NCBI GenBank assembly: GCA_033026295.1
Contig: CM065169.1
Coordinates: forward strand, 7,661,462-7,725,461
Origin: Channa striata
Lineage: Eukaryota; Chordata; Actinopteri; Anabantiformes; Channidae
Direction of reading: 5' to 3'
Length of the DNA: 64,000 nucleotides
Numbering within the stretch: the first letter of the stretch is position 1; every line of letters begins with the position of its first letter. The notes under the pieces are model-generated. The model did no database searches. It had not been told where the DNA came from and saw only the letters and a program-made list of their open reading frames with translations. Made by a program: the position numbers and the translations under genes. Shown here piece by piece: positions 1 through 12,200 of the stretch.

Positions 1-860
1 AGTACACAGTGTGCAGAGGTGCTAGAAATCCACAACCTCAGAGCTCAAGCAAAAGTATTGACAAAACCCGCTTTAAATCTTTAACTGAAAAAAAAAATAC
101 TTATCTCAATTTTACTTAAAGCACAAAAGTAAAAGTACTTCACGAAGAACCCTAATTATCCAGCCCGTTCTCATACCTGAGGCGTTAAAAAAGTGCAGAT
201 GCACAAGTTACCCGTGAATGTCTGTAACTGACGCTCTGAGCTTCCAGTGTAGTTAATTAGAAACCCTGACACGTCATTATTTGAAGCCTAAATTAATGAC
301 ACAACAACAAAAACACACAGGACTTTGCCACAGGAAACCGAGGTTGAGCTCCAGGGTGAGACGTGGGTGTTGTTGATGAGTCATGTGATGCACGTGTGCT
401 GTTGTCACAGTTTGTAGTGTTTTGTTTGGATGTAATTTTTTGTCTAACTTAATTTTACCCATAAGGTTTTGGTCCCTAACCTTTACCATTGGTCTTTCTT
501 AATGTGTCTCCTACCCTGACGTTGTTTTCCCTAACTTTAGTTTTTTTGTGTGTGTATAACGTCATTTCTGTGGCATCAAAAGGTGACGCGCTTAGGGCAG
601 CCAGTACTGACGCCAGACAGTCCATGTGGAGTCAGTATTTTAGGCAAAAGGACATACAAAACAACTTAGGAAAATCAATATTTGACACTGTGGGATGAGA
701 ATGTGTTGGACTATCACCAATATGGCAAAACACGTTTTTAATTACTAAAGACTACGTGTCAAAGGTCACTGTTGATAAAGGTGGTTGATTTTAACCATTT
801 TATGTGCTGACAGGCATTTCACCTCATTTGCATCATATGTTACGTTATGGTATAAAGTAA
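1..860. other. Noncoding left edge
   Basis: No gene is recognised. Bases about 45-140 contain A-rich sequence with repeated AAAGTA and AAGTACTT motifs. This resembles the degenerate repeat also seen near 21.72 kb. The rest shows no recognisable structure. Confidence 0.5.
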
Positions 861-1075
861 GAGATTATTAAAATTGAATGAGGGCACCAAAACATAAGAA
901 CCACCTCTTCTGATAATTCACTCCAGTACGACTCCACTAATCACTTCAACCTCAGTAATAGACACATAGTAGAATTATTACCTCTGTGATAGTTTCAGCC
1001 TAAAAACTGAGACATTATAAGCTTGTAAAAGCAGAATTCATGGCAGAGCTGCTGTGTTGGACTGTATTACTGTAG
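861..1075. repeat. Unnamed interspersed repeat family A, copy 1
   Basis: The segment starts with AATTGAATGAGGGCACCAAA and runs through GACTCCAC, a TAGTAGAAT segment and GCAGAATTCATGGC. The same ordered blocks recur at 35403-35575, diverged by substitutions and small indels. No coding potential is seen. It is probably a non-autonomous transposon or a fragment of a larger element. Confidence 0.6.
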
Positions 1076-2410
1076 ATTGCAGAGCTGTACCTAATATGTC
1101 AGTCCAGCAGATATTCAGGAAGTAAGAAGTTACTGTAAAGTTTGAATAAAAGTAGAGGGAAGAACTGGTTGTTATTTGAAGCACCGTGTCTGTCTCTGAC
1201 TCCATAAAGGCAGCGGCAGCATGTGTTTACAGTTATTGTCAGATGTAGTCACAAAACATGTGGACAGCAGGCGTTCCCACCCACCACCAGCACTGAGCTC
1301 CACATCACAGGGTGCAGAGGACTGGGTGCCACATTGTCCAAACACGTGCGCTGTTTGTGTGCAGGACTTAGAGAATCTCATCTGCTGCGAAACGTGTACA
1401 AAGAAGATTACGAATCCCCATGAAATTAAAGTGTATGCACATTCATACAGTCTTTATTGCATATGAAATCTAATTTAGAACAAAAATTACCTGTCTAAAT
1501 AAAACCTGAAGATTCCTATGAATTCTATTGAGTACAACAATGTGTGCCTTTGCTATTCCTCCACAGCAAAGTTTTAATGAGACATTTTCCCCCAGATGGA
1601 AAAAATACAGCTTTTGGAAAGTGTGAATGTGCTGCATGGTGAGAATGAAGGATCCTGACTCATCGGAGCAGTCATCTACCACTGCTTTGATCATTCAGGA
1701 AGTATAGAGGCCAACAGTTGCTTTATCACCTCATTATTTTCTTATCAGACACACAGCAGCAATAAATCCTCCATTTCCTCCTGCAACAATTACAGGGAAG
1801 CGAATGACTTATGAGGATGTGGTCGCCGCTGTGCGTGTGCGGACGGTTTTCTTCAGAAGAGAGTGGCTTTGTGATTGACTGCAACTCGCAGGGAGTGTCT
1901 GGCTCCCGGTTTGTGCCTCAACAGCCAGCAGGGATCGGGGGAAGTCATTTCCTGCTCAAGGTTAAAGGGCAACTTGAGAACATGAGGAAGTGGATAGGAC
2001 AGATGGTGCTGGAAGGTCGTGGTGTCATGTGATGTGCTGCTGTGCCGAACAGACTCACCACCTGCGATACTGGACACACTGATGCTTTAGTTCTGGGACT
2101 TGTGTTAAGTCAGGGAGGGGTTATTATGAATATATTTGAATGTCATTCGGCATTGATGGAGCCTGATGTGTGTGCTAATGCAGCCCCACCACGTTTGCTG
2201 CCTTTTTAAGTGATAGCGAGTCAGGGGTCCCTGTCCGCTTTATCATGGAGGAGGCATGATTTCCATTTGAAACAAATTTCAAATATTCATCAGACCACTG
2301 GACAGGTGATTCTAAAAGAGCGACTTCACCAGTTTTTAACTTGCTCTGGTTTAGGGTGTGAATGTGCATTAACGCTACTAAACCTTCCTCTGCTTCCTTA
2401 TATAATTATA
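1076..2410. other. Noncoding, nothing recognised
   Basis: Short open frames overlap on both strands, but none shows a recognisable domain, and no splice-bounded exon was found. No repeat was identified by eye. Confidence 0.45.
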
Positions 2411-2574
2411 GCTGAAAAAACTTCAGAGGACATCAGGAGTTTTTTTTATCATTAGGAGTTCAGATGATGTCATCGGGAGGAGCTCTGGAAAAGCAGGTTG
2501 ACCATGATTACAACCTCCATAGCATGAAATGACATCTGAAGTGAAGGTTACTCCAAGTGATGTCATCTGGAGGC
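2411..2574. repeat. Unnamed repeat family B, copy 1 (TCAGATGATGTCATC-type)
   Basis: It shares the block ATCATTAGGAGTTCAGATGA followed by TGTC and GGAGCTCTG, AAAAGC with the copy at 28660-28762. The family is rich in imperfect palindromes built from GATGATGTCATC and CTCCAGATGAC. This suggests a foldback or MITE-like element. Confidence 0.6.
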
Positions 2575-4595
2575 AATTTTCTCTATTTTTATTTAGGGAA
2601 ATCAGAGGATAATTTTAATGGCATTCAGTTACGTGTACCACCCAAACTAAATTCAAAAGAAGCAACTTCAGTATCCGTGAAGGCAACTTTTAAATGAGCT
2701 CAACCTCAGAGAAGTGTTTCTGAAGTTTATATATGGTTGTTTCTTCGCATGGTAGAGTTTTAACATGTATTTGTTAAGTGTTGTGCTGCTGGTATCAAAC
2801 CGACACAACCCGACTCTTCTGGAAATGGAGGTTTCAATGAACAAAAGTACATCCACCATCAAACCTGTGTATGTGTAACAGACGATAAACATACTTTAAC
2901 CGATACCTGGGGGCTCGCATTGAAAAGAAAATTATGTTAAATGTTATAAACCTTAAAATCAGTGACTAAAGTATCAAAAAAGCCTTATATGAATAACTAC
3001 TTTGCAAAAAAAAGAGGAGGCACCTAAAATATATTAGATCTGAAAATCAGCTTTTTAACTACAGGCGGAGTAAACTGAGGGTCCCGGTTGGACACTTAAG
3101 CTACATCAGTGCATCTATAATACAAACTGGAGGCAGGGAGATGGAAAGAAGTTGGTGTGAAATGTGGGTCTGATGTAATATTTATGGTCAAAGTTTCGGA
3201 TGTGGTGGTTGCTGAGCCTTTAAACACACACGAGTGTTGACAATCGATAGTATATAACATCCATTAAATATGACCAGCGTGAAGACATATTGACCCTGTC
3301 GTCAAGATATTTCAGGATTATAAGAACTTCAAACATACCGTTTAAGAAGTGAACTAAACTTCTCCAACCTCACCGCAGTATTTTACATATCCAGACCTAA
3401 TGTGTTACAGTCTAAACTGTGTGTATTTTAGAAGTTAGGTAAAAGGTAATTTAGCTCTAATGCTGATCCCACATCAGTTTCCATACTGGGCAGATGTGCT
3501 TTATGAGCTGGGCACAGTGGGATGCATTAGCACAATCAGTACCTGCAAAAACATGCAACATGTGAACCTCAACATTTCTGTTATTCTATTTCTATCTATT
3601 ATTAGATATTTTGGGTCAAATCCTTCAAAACTGTGCCTGCTTTCTGTGGATTCAGTATTTAGTGACAGATCCCATTATCCCATCTGCCTTTAATGTCTAT
3701 TTCTCCGTGTGAGTTTTGTTCTCATTCTCTGCCAGCCTTAAATGTTGTTGTTCTTTTTTTTGGGGGGGGCTTGTGTCCTGATGGAAATTTGAGTCCTTTG
3801 CTCTCAGCAGAAAGCAGGAAACAACAGCCATAATTGTGTGTCTCACCACTGCGCTTTGATCCAGAGACGACAGCTGCTGCTCTCTGCTAGGAGAGTTTTG
3901 AAGGGGTTGAGACATCTCTACTTTAGGACCAATTTCCAGTACCAGCCAGTAGGCCTGGGTCCATGAGAAACCCAGATTACAACATTTACCGACATGGTTT
4001 CTGTGAATCACTGTTAGCATTCAGTGGACGTGGCTAAAGCTAAGATTTAATTGTGCATCAGTACGATGTGTCAGATTGAGGAAGCAAAACAATAACCCGT
4101 TAAAATAATGGGTTTTTAATCCTTCACAGTTCATCCTGTTTTCAAATTCCATCTTAGTGCATTTGTTGTGGACTTAATGTAAAGTAAATCTGAATGTTGG
4201 TTTGTTTCCCCTGAAATTAATAAAATTAATTATGGAACTGATTGAAAGGGCTGATTGATGAAAGACAGACATTTTACATGTGACTGAACTAAAAGCCTGG
4301 TTTCTTGTAATTTGCGTGGCGGATTTCAGAAACCTGATTTCCTCTGTTAAACCTCCCGTTGAGATTTCTCTGCCTTGTATTCGGTCCACCAGGGTTTAAA
4401 TTTTTCCCCAGTGTATGAAAAGTGGGAAACTAACATCATGGAGTTGGTGGATAAGAGGAGACATCGATGTAAGATGTGTGTGAGGTGTTCTCATATTTAC
4501 ATGTCCTCTCAAATTAAAATTAGAAAGGGAGTTAGTTCCTTCACACAGTAAATGAATTGATTTGTGAAATACTTCCGCTGCATTTTGTCTTTCTG
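2575..4595. other. Noncoding, nothing recognised
   Basis: AT-rich sequence with only short chance reading frames. A T8G7 run lies at about 3754-3769. No exon, RNA gene or named element is seen. Confidence 0.45.
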
Positions 4596-4850
4596 TGATT
4601 TCAGCAATCCTCCATCCACCCAGCCATTATCTTCTGTTTATGCAAAGTCAGGTTGTGGTGGCAGCAGGTTTCCAGATGTGCTTCTCCCCAGCAGTGATTT
4701 CTAGTGTCTTCTGGGTCTACCGCAGCGTCTCCTACCAGCTTGGCATGCCGGGAAGAGCTCAAATGGAAGGCACCCAGGGGGTCTTATGAGATGCTCATAC
4801 CACTTCAATTGGTTCCTTTCAACATGAAGGAGCATAAAGTGTGATTCACA
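4596..4850 (-). mobile_element. L2/Maui-like LINE 3' fragment
   Basis: The plus strand carries TTCTGGGTCTACCGCAGCGT, a CTCCTACCAGCTTGGCATGC block and CTTCAATTGGTTCCTTTCAA. These are the reverse complement of the C-terminal coding part of fish L2-like LINEs as I recall them. On the minus strand short peptides such as NQLKWYEHLIRPPGCLPFEL and RRRCGRPRRH remain. It is a decayed fragment with no intact frame; the clade name is from memory. Confidence 0.65.
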
Positions 4851-4869
4851 GAACCACGGATTATATGGC

Positions 4870-5130
4870 AATTTGGGTATGTGGTACCTCACCCAGAAGA
4901 GGGAGACCAGGGCGCATTTTTGGACCCAGACTTGGGAGGCGAGCTCATCGGCAAGCTTCAGGTGGTGGGAGCTTTGTCTATGGGGGAAGAAACAACATTG
5001 GGCCATCACCCTGTGGGCCCACTTCCTACAGGGACAGGAATCAGTGTCGGTTGGGATGCAAGCCGGGCAGCAGGCGAGGTGTGGAGTCTAGGCGAGCTCA
5101 TTCCAGTCAAGTTATTTTAACAATCCTGTC
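4870..5130 (+). mobile_element. RTE-like (Expander/Rex3-type) LINE 5'-region fragment
   Basis: The run CTCACCCAGAAGAGGGAGAC, then TGGACCCAGACTTGGGAGGC, GAGCTCATCGGCAAGC and TGTGGGCCCACTTCC resembles the leader found just upstream of the endonuclease frame in fish RTE-type LINEs. It stops before any endonuclease coding sequence. The overlapping short frames here in several phases are chance. Family assignment is from memory and tentative. Confidence 0.5.
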
Positions 5131-6082
5131 ATTTTATTTAAAGCTGCACTGTTTAGTATGACTCTAAGGAACTTGGGAAAAACATATCATGCATATGCTC
5201 GGTATTTGTTCGTATGGAAAACAGGACGAGCAGGAGAAGGTGGACCCAGTCTCGGCCATGGAAAATGGGATGTGAATTTTACAAAGAGAGCTGAAGTTCA
5301 AACAATGTGCAGTTCGGTGTAAGAACAGAAGACGATGTTTTCACAGTCACCCATGACGGTATTGAACTTTGTCCAAAACTGATGTTTTATCCCTTAGATG
5401 ATGCTGTGGCACCAAATATTAAAATTTAATTTAGCATTTAATATTAATGAGACTGGCTAAATGCTCTTTAAAAAACTGAATGGTAAGTTCGGTTTAATTA
5501 CCATCCCACAATAACATGATGTATGGACTGTATCTGAACATCGCTCAACAGAAAGCATGATGAGACACTGTGGAAGCTTTTAGAACATTTTATGCCTGTG
5601 GGATGAGCCATGCTCTCTATAGTTAGTATATCACTGCCTCGAAAATCCACGGTATGAGCAGGAAGAAGGAAGCACGGAGGCAAACACACCAGCCCTGTGT
5701 GTGTGTGTGTGGGAAGTCGCTCAACACTGAATATGGCTGCTGAGGTAATTAACATTTCCCTAGCATCGGTGGCTAATGCTCAGGGCTAGAACGATCCATG
5801 GAGACCGTGCCAATGCTGTAATCAATCCCAAACACTCGCCTGACAAGGAATAAAATGAAACTTATCGCTGCTGAAATCCATCTAGTGTGTTCCAAAGACG
5901 CCTGAAAAATTGTAAGAAACTTTTCCTAAAAAGACGTTCTATGTCACAAACTCATTGGCCCTTTGGGACCTACACCCTCCTGCTCTTTTATTTAAATATT
6001 CATAATTTTTTTAATACCATTGTGCTCTTCTAATGCTTTGCCACATGCAAGATCCTTTTTCTGTCGGGGCCCCTTAATCTTA
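5131..6082. other. Noncoding, short TG run
   Basis: No gene is recognised. A short TG run sits at about 5696-5711. No other repeat was identified. Confidence 0.45.
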
Positions 6083-6275
6083 ATGCTAATAGCCAGTTAT
6101 ATAGCGCTTTCATCCAGCCATTCACACACACTGATGTCATGCAGGGTGCTCATCTGACCCACCGGGAGCAACCTGAGGTTCAGCGTCTTGCCCAAAGACA
6201 CTTTGACACGTAGAGGATCGAAGCACTGACCCTGTGGTCTGTTGATGACTGCGTTACCAACTGAACTACTAAATC
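6083..6275 (-). repeat. tRNA-derived SINE, copy 1 (most complete)
   Basis: Read on the minus strand, the head is TAGTTCAGTTGGTAAC, an A-box-like RNA polymerase III promoter. It is followed by GTGCTTCGATCC, a B-box-like element. The body contains GTCTTTGGGCAAGACGCTGA and ends in AAGCGCTATATAACTGG. This head-body layout is that of a tRNA-derived SINE. Related copies lie at 21921-22036 and 38795-38940. Confidence 0.7.
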
Positions 6276-9183
6276 TAATAAATCTACTAAATCTTCTGAT
6301 ACCGTCCTCCAGTAAAATAGGATGGTAAAAATAGTAAAAAATTATAGGAATTTTTTATGAGCAGGAAAAATATAATATTGAAAAAATACTATGGGACTAT
6401 GTGTAGGGTGAATGGTGACCAAGGAGTTAGGTAAGTGGTTGTAAGTAAGTGAACCCAATGCATTCAGTGAGCCTCCATGAGTACAGAACAGACACGCACA
6501 TTTGGTAAAAAGGCCAAATCCTTTAACTTTAGATGCACCGACATGAATGTATAATGTAGTTTTGGGAATAAGTGCCAGCTGATAAATGACTGTGAGAAAT
6601 ATACATTGTTGGTGCTTATTTAGTCATGTGCAAAAGGAAGTACGCCCTCTTTTAATTCTGCTACGAGGCAAATGCAACCTCAGACCAACAATAACATTAT
6701 TCATCAAAGAAAAATGAAGCATAGAATACATCATGTGTGGCACTGAGAACAGTGACTATAACCATGGTAACTCAGATTTGTTTCAGGCTGTCACACTGTA
6801 AATACAGTTTTATGAATGTGCCGTTGTTTTATGAAGTTATTTTACTTTCATTTCCCTCTGTCAGCTCTATACTGTAGTTCACGCTGTCCTTTACATCCTT
6901 CACTTGGTTGCTCTTTCCCTCTTTTTTTATTCTTTTGTGCACCAATTGATAATTAAAAAGTCAAAGTTCTTGGTGGCACCCTTATTTGTTTTGGCACAAG
7001 AACATGTCAGAATTTCCATTCCCATTTCAGGTGTGTCTATCTCCACAACAGCCAACAGTCTTGATCAGTGTTTTTCCCCAAGTTTACTCAGTTTCCGGTG
7101 AGTGCTGCTCCCAGACCATTAGGGGCTCGACAGTCCCGTGTGTCCCCAAGCTGCTTCGACCTACTGTGGGGGTTGTGTAGAACACGCCCGCTCACCTTTG
7201 CTCTACTATTCGGGTCTGTTTAATTTGTCCGAGACGCCATCTGGGATCAATTAACTAGGACTAGGATCACGTGTTGTCACTGGGTGCTCGGGCAACACAG
7301 CTGATTGGGTTACAGATTTTCTGTAGTCCCCCAAAACTCAAAACAGAGTGAGACCTCGTCTCTAGTTACTGCTAATGGATCAGAGCATCTCCAACTTAAA
7401 ATGTCCACATCATGTCAACAAGTCAATAAATCAAAGTGTAGTTCTGAATCAGCAATGCAGGTAGTAATGTTTTTATTATTATTATTTTTTTTTAGTTTTT
7501 AAGCCCATTAAATGTAACATTGTAAATTCATTTCTAGTGTTTATACTGAACATCTAATATTTGATGAATTCAGATTAAAGCTACCATTCCTTGTGGGGTG
7601 TTGGAGAAGGCAGGGACAAACAACCTGGACTGACGATCTTTATCCTCCTTGGGTTCATGTTCTTCTCTCTCTTTTCTCTGGATTTGTTCCCACGCATTAG
7701 TTTTGCCTCTTGCTTGTTTTTGTATTCTGGGTTCTTTCCAGGGCCCATCTATGAGTTTTGATGTGTTTTTTAAGTTCTGGTTGTGGCATATAGTTACCGT
7801 ACAGAACCAAAAATGTGTAGGTCAGCAAAAATAGCCACGTTACGTCAGCTGTCGTCTGACTTTTCAGCTTCACCTCCTCCAGCTGTTTGTTTGGGTTTTG
7901 TTTTCCGTCGTTGTCAGAACGTTCATCCGTCACCGTGTCCCATGATTCCTGACGGCGAGGTCTTACTTCCCCATCTATCATATTCAGTGATGAGTGATTC
8001 AGCAGAGCTTAGTTTATCTGAAGGTGACCTCCCCTCACTGTTCCCGCCTCTATCAGCCTGGCAGCTGAGGGGATCGTTTTTCAGCCTCCAAGCTGGCAGT
8101 AATGGAGTTTAGCAGTTTTTCTTTCTCTGTTGATTTTATCCGTTTGTCCTGTTAAAACTAGATTTCAAAAGGACTGGCTGGAACACGTCTGCTTTTTGCT
8201 CCTGTTCAAAGCAAAACTCCACATGGCCTTGTCATTACTGATGATGCCAGGTGACTTTACTCCAAACATCATTTCAGCCACAATCACAGGTTTGTTGCCA
8301 TTGTCGGTATTAGAACTATCAATGCACTAAGATTTTGCTTCTTAATTATGCAATTAAACGTGGTCATGGATTTTCAAAAATTACTCCTGAAACATGTGAA
8401 TAGTTTTTTTTATTTAATTCAGTTGAAGTGTTTTTTCTTTTCATTGTAAGTAGCATTTAATTTACATAGATTTTTAGCAAATCTACTAGTAAATGACCAT
8501 GACAAATAATAGTGTTTCATAACTTTTGCTACCCTACATCTGTGTATTTGCACACTATAATAATTTACGTTGTTCTGGAAATGTTATTTTTAATATTTTT
8601 TTAATTCAGTTGAAAAGAAGTTGATTTTAATACAAACCAGAGGGTTTATGGAAGTCAAAAAGAAATTGATAGAAATATTAAATAAAAAATTTGGGATGCT
8701 GAAACTGGCAGTTTGAAACAAAATTTCAAGATGCTGTGAATAATCATAAGCCAACATGTGATATTATGTGTTCTAATGGTGGAATGAACTAAAGACAATC
8801 AACAATAAATCATTTGTGCAACAGTCAAATTACAAAATTTCCTCAAAAACTAAATATGCCACTGATCCAACACCTAAAATAATCACATCTGCATGATGTC
8901 AACATAATATCTTTCATTCCCTGCCTGCACTCTGTATTTTCCACACTTCTGAGATTTGTAATTAATTGCAACTTATACTCATCTAGAAATGCACAACAGC
9001 ATGTTGCCCTGCTGCTGACGAGTGTGACACACGCGCACGGGAGTCCATCCGTCTCCCCCGAGGCCTCGCTGCCGCATTATCGTGCATCATCGATCGGGCG
9101 CAGGGATGAAGCCGTTGGGAGACCACCCATTTGTTTCCCTGCTGCTGTTGTTTACGATCAGTGCAATCCCCACCTATCGCTCG
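6276..9183. other. Noncoding, mostly unrecognised
   Basis: Apart from the Tc1-like relic at about 6618-6720, no gene or named repeat is seen. The part from 8330 to 8960 is strongly AT-rich. Open frames such as 7783-8112 have no recognisable domain and no supporting splice sites. Confidence 0.45.
6618..6720 (+). mobile_element. Tc1-like terminal relic
   Basis: TCATGTGCAAAAGGAAGTAC followed by GCCCTCTTTTAATTCT and CAACCTCAGACCAACAATAA resembles the left end of a fish Tc1-like element as I remember it. Only the terminal ~100 bases survive and no transposase frame is present. Confidence 0.4.
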
Positions 9184-9230
9184 CTCTCACTCTCTCTCTA
9201 CACACACACACACGCACACACACACACACT
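9184..9230. repeat. CT/CA compound microsatellite
   Basis: A CT-rich run passes into ACAC repeats with one CACG interruption. Confidence 0.9.
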
Positions 9231-12200
9231 CAGCTTCCACTCCCCTGGCAGAGCCGATGGAGAGCCTTGCTCCAAGATAAGTGACACTGAGCTCAGGCTT
9301 GTGAATATGCATTAGAGAGTGTGTTTAGTGCAAATGTGTGCACTTTCCCCTGGATTTCTGTTAAAGTCACATCAGTTATGTGCTGTCCTGATGTAATGTG
9401 ACTTGTGCAATGTCTGTGTGCTCTAGTTTCATACTAATCTGTTTTCTTGCATTAAAATATCCGGAAGCGCACTTGAAGAAGTCTATCCATATTAACGTAA
9501 GCGCGCATGTGGTTTTACCATATGTTGATGTGTCTGTCTATGAGTGACATATAGATTCAGCGTGTGTGTCTCAGAGGACTGAAAGAAGAGCTAGGACTGA
9601 ATTTAAATGCAGGTCATTGTGCAGCTTGTACATTCAGGTTGTGGGTGTGTGAGTGTGTGCCTCTCTCTCTCTGCCGCGCTGTGTTCGGGATGGAAATCCC
9701 TCCAACATGGCTGGCATACCGATAAAACCTAAGAACGTCCTCTCTCCCACAGCGATCGAAGCCCCTCGGCTCTGAAGAGACTGACGGACACCCAGTGGAC
9801 TTGGCAGGTGATCCTGCACAGGCCCAGTTCTCACACTTTGATGTATTTCTGAGAGTGTAGATTTAGATTGTTTTGTCCATTCACACTGGGACACAACTGA
9901 CAAGGGCACTGGGATAATTGGATTGATGTTGGAGTGTGTGTGGCCACCAGCTTCTTGCTTAATTCCTCTGACTCACTCATTAGGCTTTGAAGCAGGCCTT
10001 TAATTATTTTCAGCACTGGCTAATTAAGGAAAGAAGTATGGTGTGAATGAAAATAAATGAAAGGTGGGCATCAGCTTACGCTTGTTGACGGCTCCGTAAA
10101 TTTTCCATTTCAAAAGAGGAACTGGGTGTAACGACTTTAATTGCAAACTCTGGCTTAATTTTCCCTCTTGATGCAGTTTGTTTTGCACAGGTCTGAACAT
10201 GGCAGTCGCACTCAGGCGTGGAACAAAAAAACACATACAGTCCTTTTCCTGGGTGGAGTCTCAGTCAAGTTCCAAACAACCTCTGGACCAGTTTGTTTGT
10301 GATGGAAGACGATTTGAGCAACGTGTTTTAGCCAGACTGTTGGCAGACAGCCAAGTGTTTTTGGGGGGTTTTCAAGATGTTGTCCCTTCATCATTCTGTT
10401 GCAGTTTTGCTTCATATATCTCTGATTATAACCCTAATGTCACAAACAAATGTCAGTTGTGCAGATGTTTCATAGCAGGATTATTCACTGATACAGGACC
10501 TGTTTATTTTCTTGATCCTATGGCAGATCTGTTTAATTAAATTAAATTAGTCTTCTGTGGACTACACGTTTGAAAAAGTCCTTTGTCCACAGTGTGGGTC
10601 AAATTCCAACAATGGATCCTACATTTTCAGCAATTCAACCAGAAGCGTCTTTCATGTCTTTCATTGGACCCCCTCCTCCACCCATAGATCTTAAAATCCA
10701 CTACCTCTTTTAGCCTTATGTCCTAAAAATCATGTCTCTATACACATAAGCTGCAATTCCTAATGTAATCACAACCCAGTTACGTTTTCTATTAAAGGTA
10801 CAGTATGCAACATTTTTCACCCTAACTTATCGTGATGTGGAGAGGTGCTGTGAAGCCTTGCAGCAGTGCAGACACATTCACTGGTAAAGAGAAGGCGTGC
10901 CCTCCTAACGGCTCCGAGAAGGTCAAACCTTCTGCGTCACATACTGATGTGATCGTCCACCTTGCTCATACCTTGAAACAGCCGTGGCTGTGATACAGGG
11001 TTAATATTTGACTCCCCTCACTGATTTCTACTTCTGCCTTAATTCCCAAATGCTGTTTAACATACAGGAGCTTTAGAATTGAGAGGATATGTTCATAACC
11101 AACGTGCAGTAAAAAGCTGCTGACATTGATACTGAACATGTTAGTAAAAAAATGTTTTTTCATCTAATCTTGCAGAATAATATCAGGTTTTTGTGACTAC
11201 AACCTATTAATTTTAAACAAACACAACCCTTTTAACAAAACATACTGGACGGCAATAAATGTCTGAGTAGTCACTGATTGTGTTCAAAAACATGAATACA
11301 GTTGCAGATTAGTTGCTTAGGAGCATAATTTTTAGTAGTTGGTGCTCCCACTCCAGGCATATTAAAGCTGTATGCGTTTGGTGCTGAGAGTATTCAGCTC
11401 TACGACATTTTCCCGTGCACGCCAAACAGCAGCCCACACCAGAGGGTGCCAGTTTCTGCTTTTCGAATATAGTAGAAAACGCCAGGAAATAAACAGATGG
11501 TGGTGAAATAATTGTAGGTTTGTTTAGTGCACAACTGGTTCTGGTCCCTATATGTAAACATTATTTCAGCATTTTTACATCATATAAAACTGGTAAAAGT
11601 GGTAATGTAGGGATTATAGTTTGGATTTACATTAGCATGGTTCCTTTAATGCTTGTGCCAGTGTTAATTCACAGGGACAAATCTGAGATTTGAGCAATGA
11701 TTCACATGTGTAACCAGGCTTGGTTGGACTAGATGTTTTCTTTTACAATATCATATAGAACATGGCTAATTTTGACATGACTATGACATGGGTTCATCCT
11801 AGGTAGGGACCAGTAATTACTTTCGTTTGGTTCACGTCAGAGCCTCCTCTTTCAGTTCTTTCGTTGCTCACGTTTAACACTGACATTGTGTCAGACTGGA
11901 AAAAGCCCCACTGATCCATTTTTCTTTCAAAAACAAAGAAGCTCAGCTGCAGATACTCTCCACTTTCGTTTCCTCAGTGCACAAATCCACCACTGACTGA
12001 CGATTTCCACTGGGTTTTGATGTGCTAAGAGTAATCATCTGAACAGTATCTTTAGAATATCTTTTCCACAGCCCTGCCTTACTCCAACCTGCTGTTCACA
12101 ACAAAGACCTTTCACTTTGCACCCCTAATTATGTAGCTTAGCTGAATTGTGGTGAAAAATTACAGATTTTAATTGGAGTCTGTGCCACAATGGAGGGGTT

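Noticed and set aside
6226..6275. Functional tRNA gene on the minus strand
   Set aside because: A- and B-box-like motifs are present, but no cloverleaf could be folded by eye, and the segment continues into a SINE body shared by other copies.
10178..10540. 120-codon open frame on the plus strand
   Set aside because: No recognisable domain, no neighbouring coding sequence and an overlapping frame on the opposite strand.
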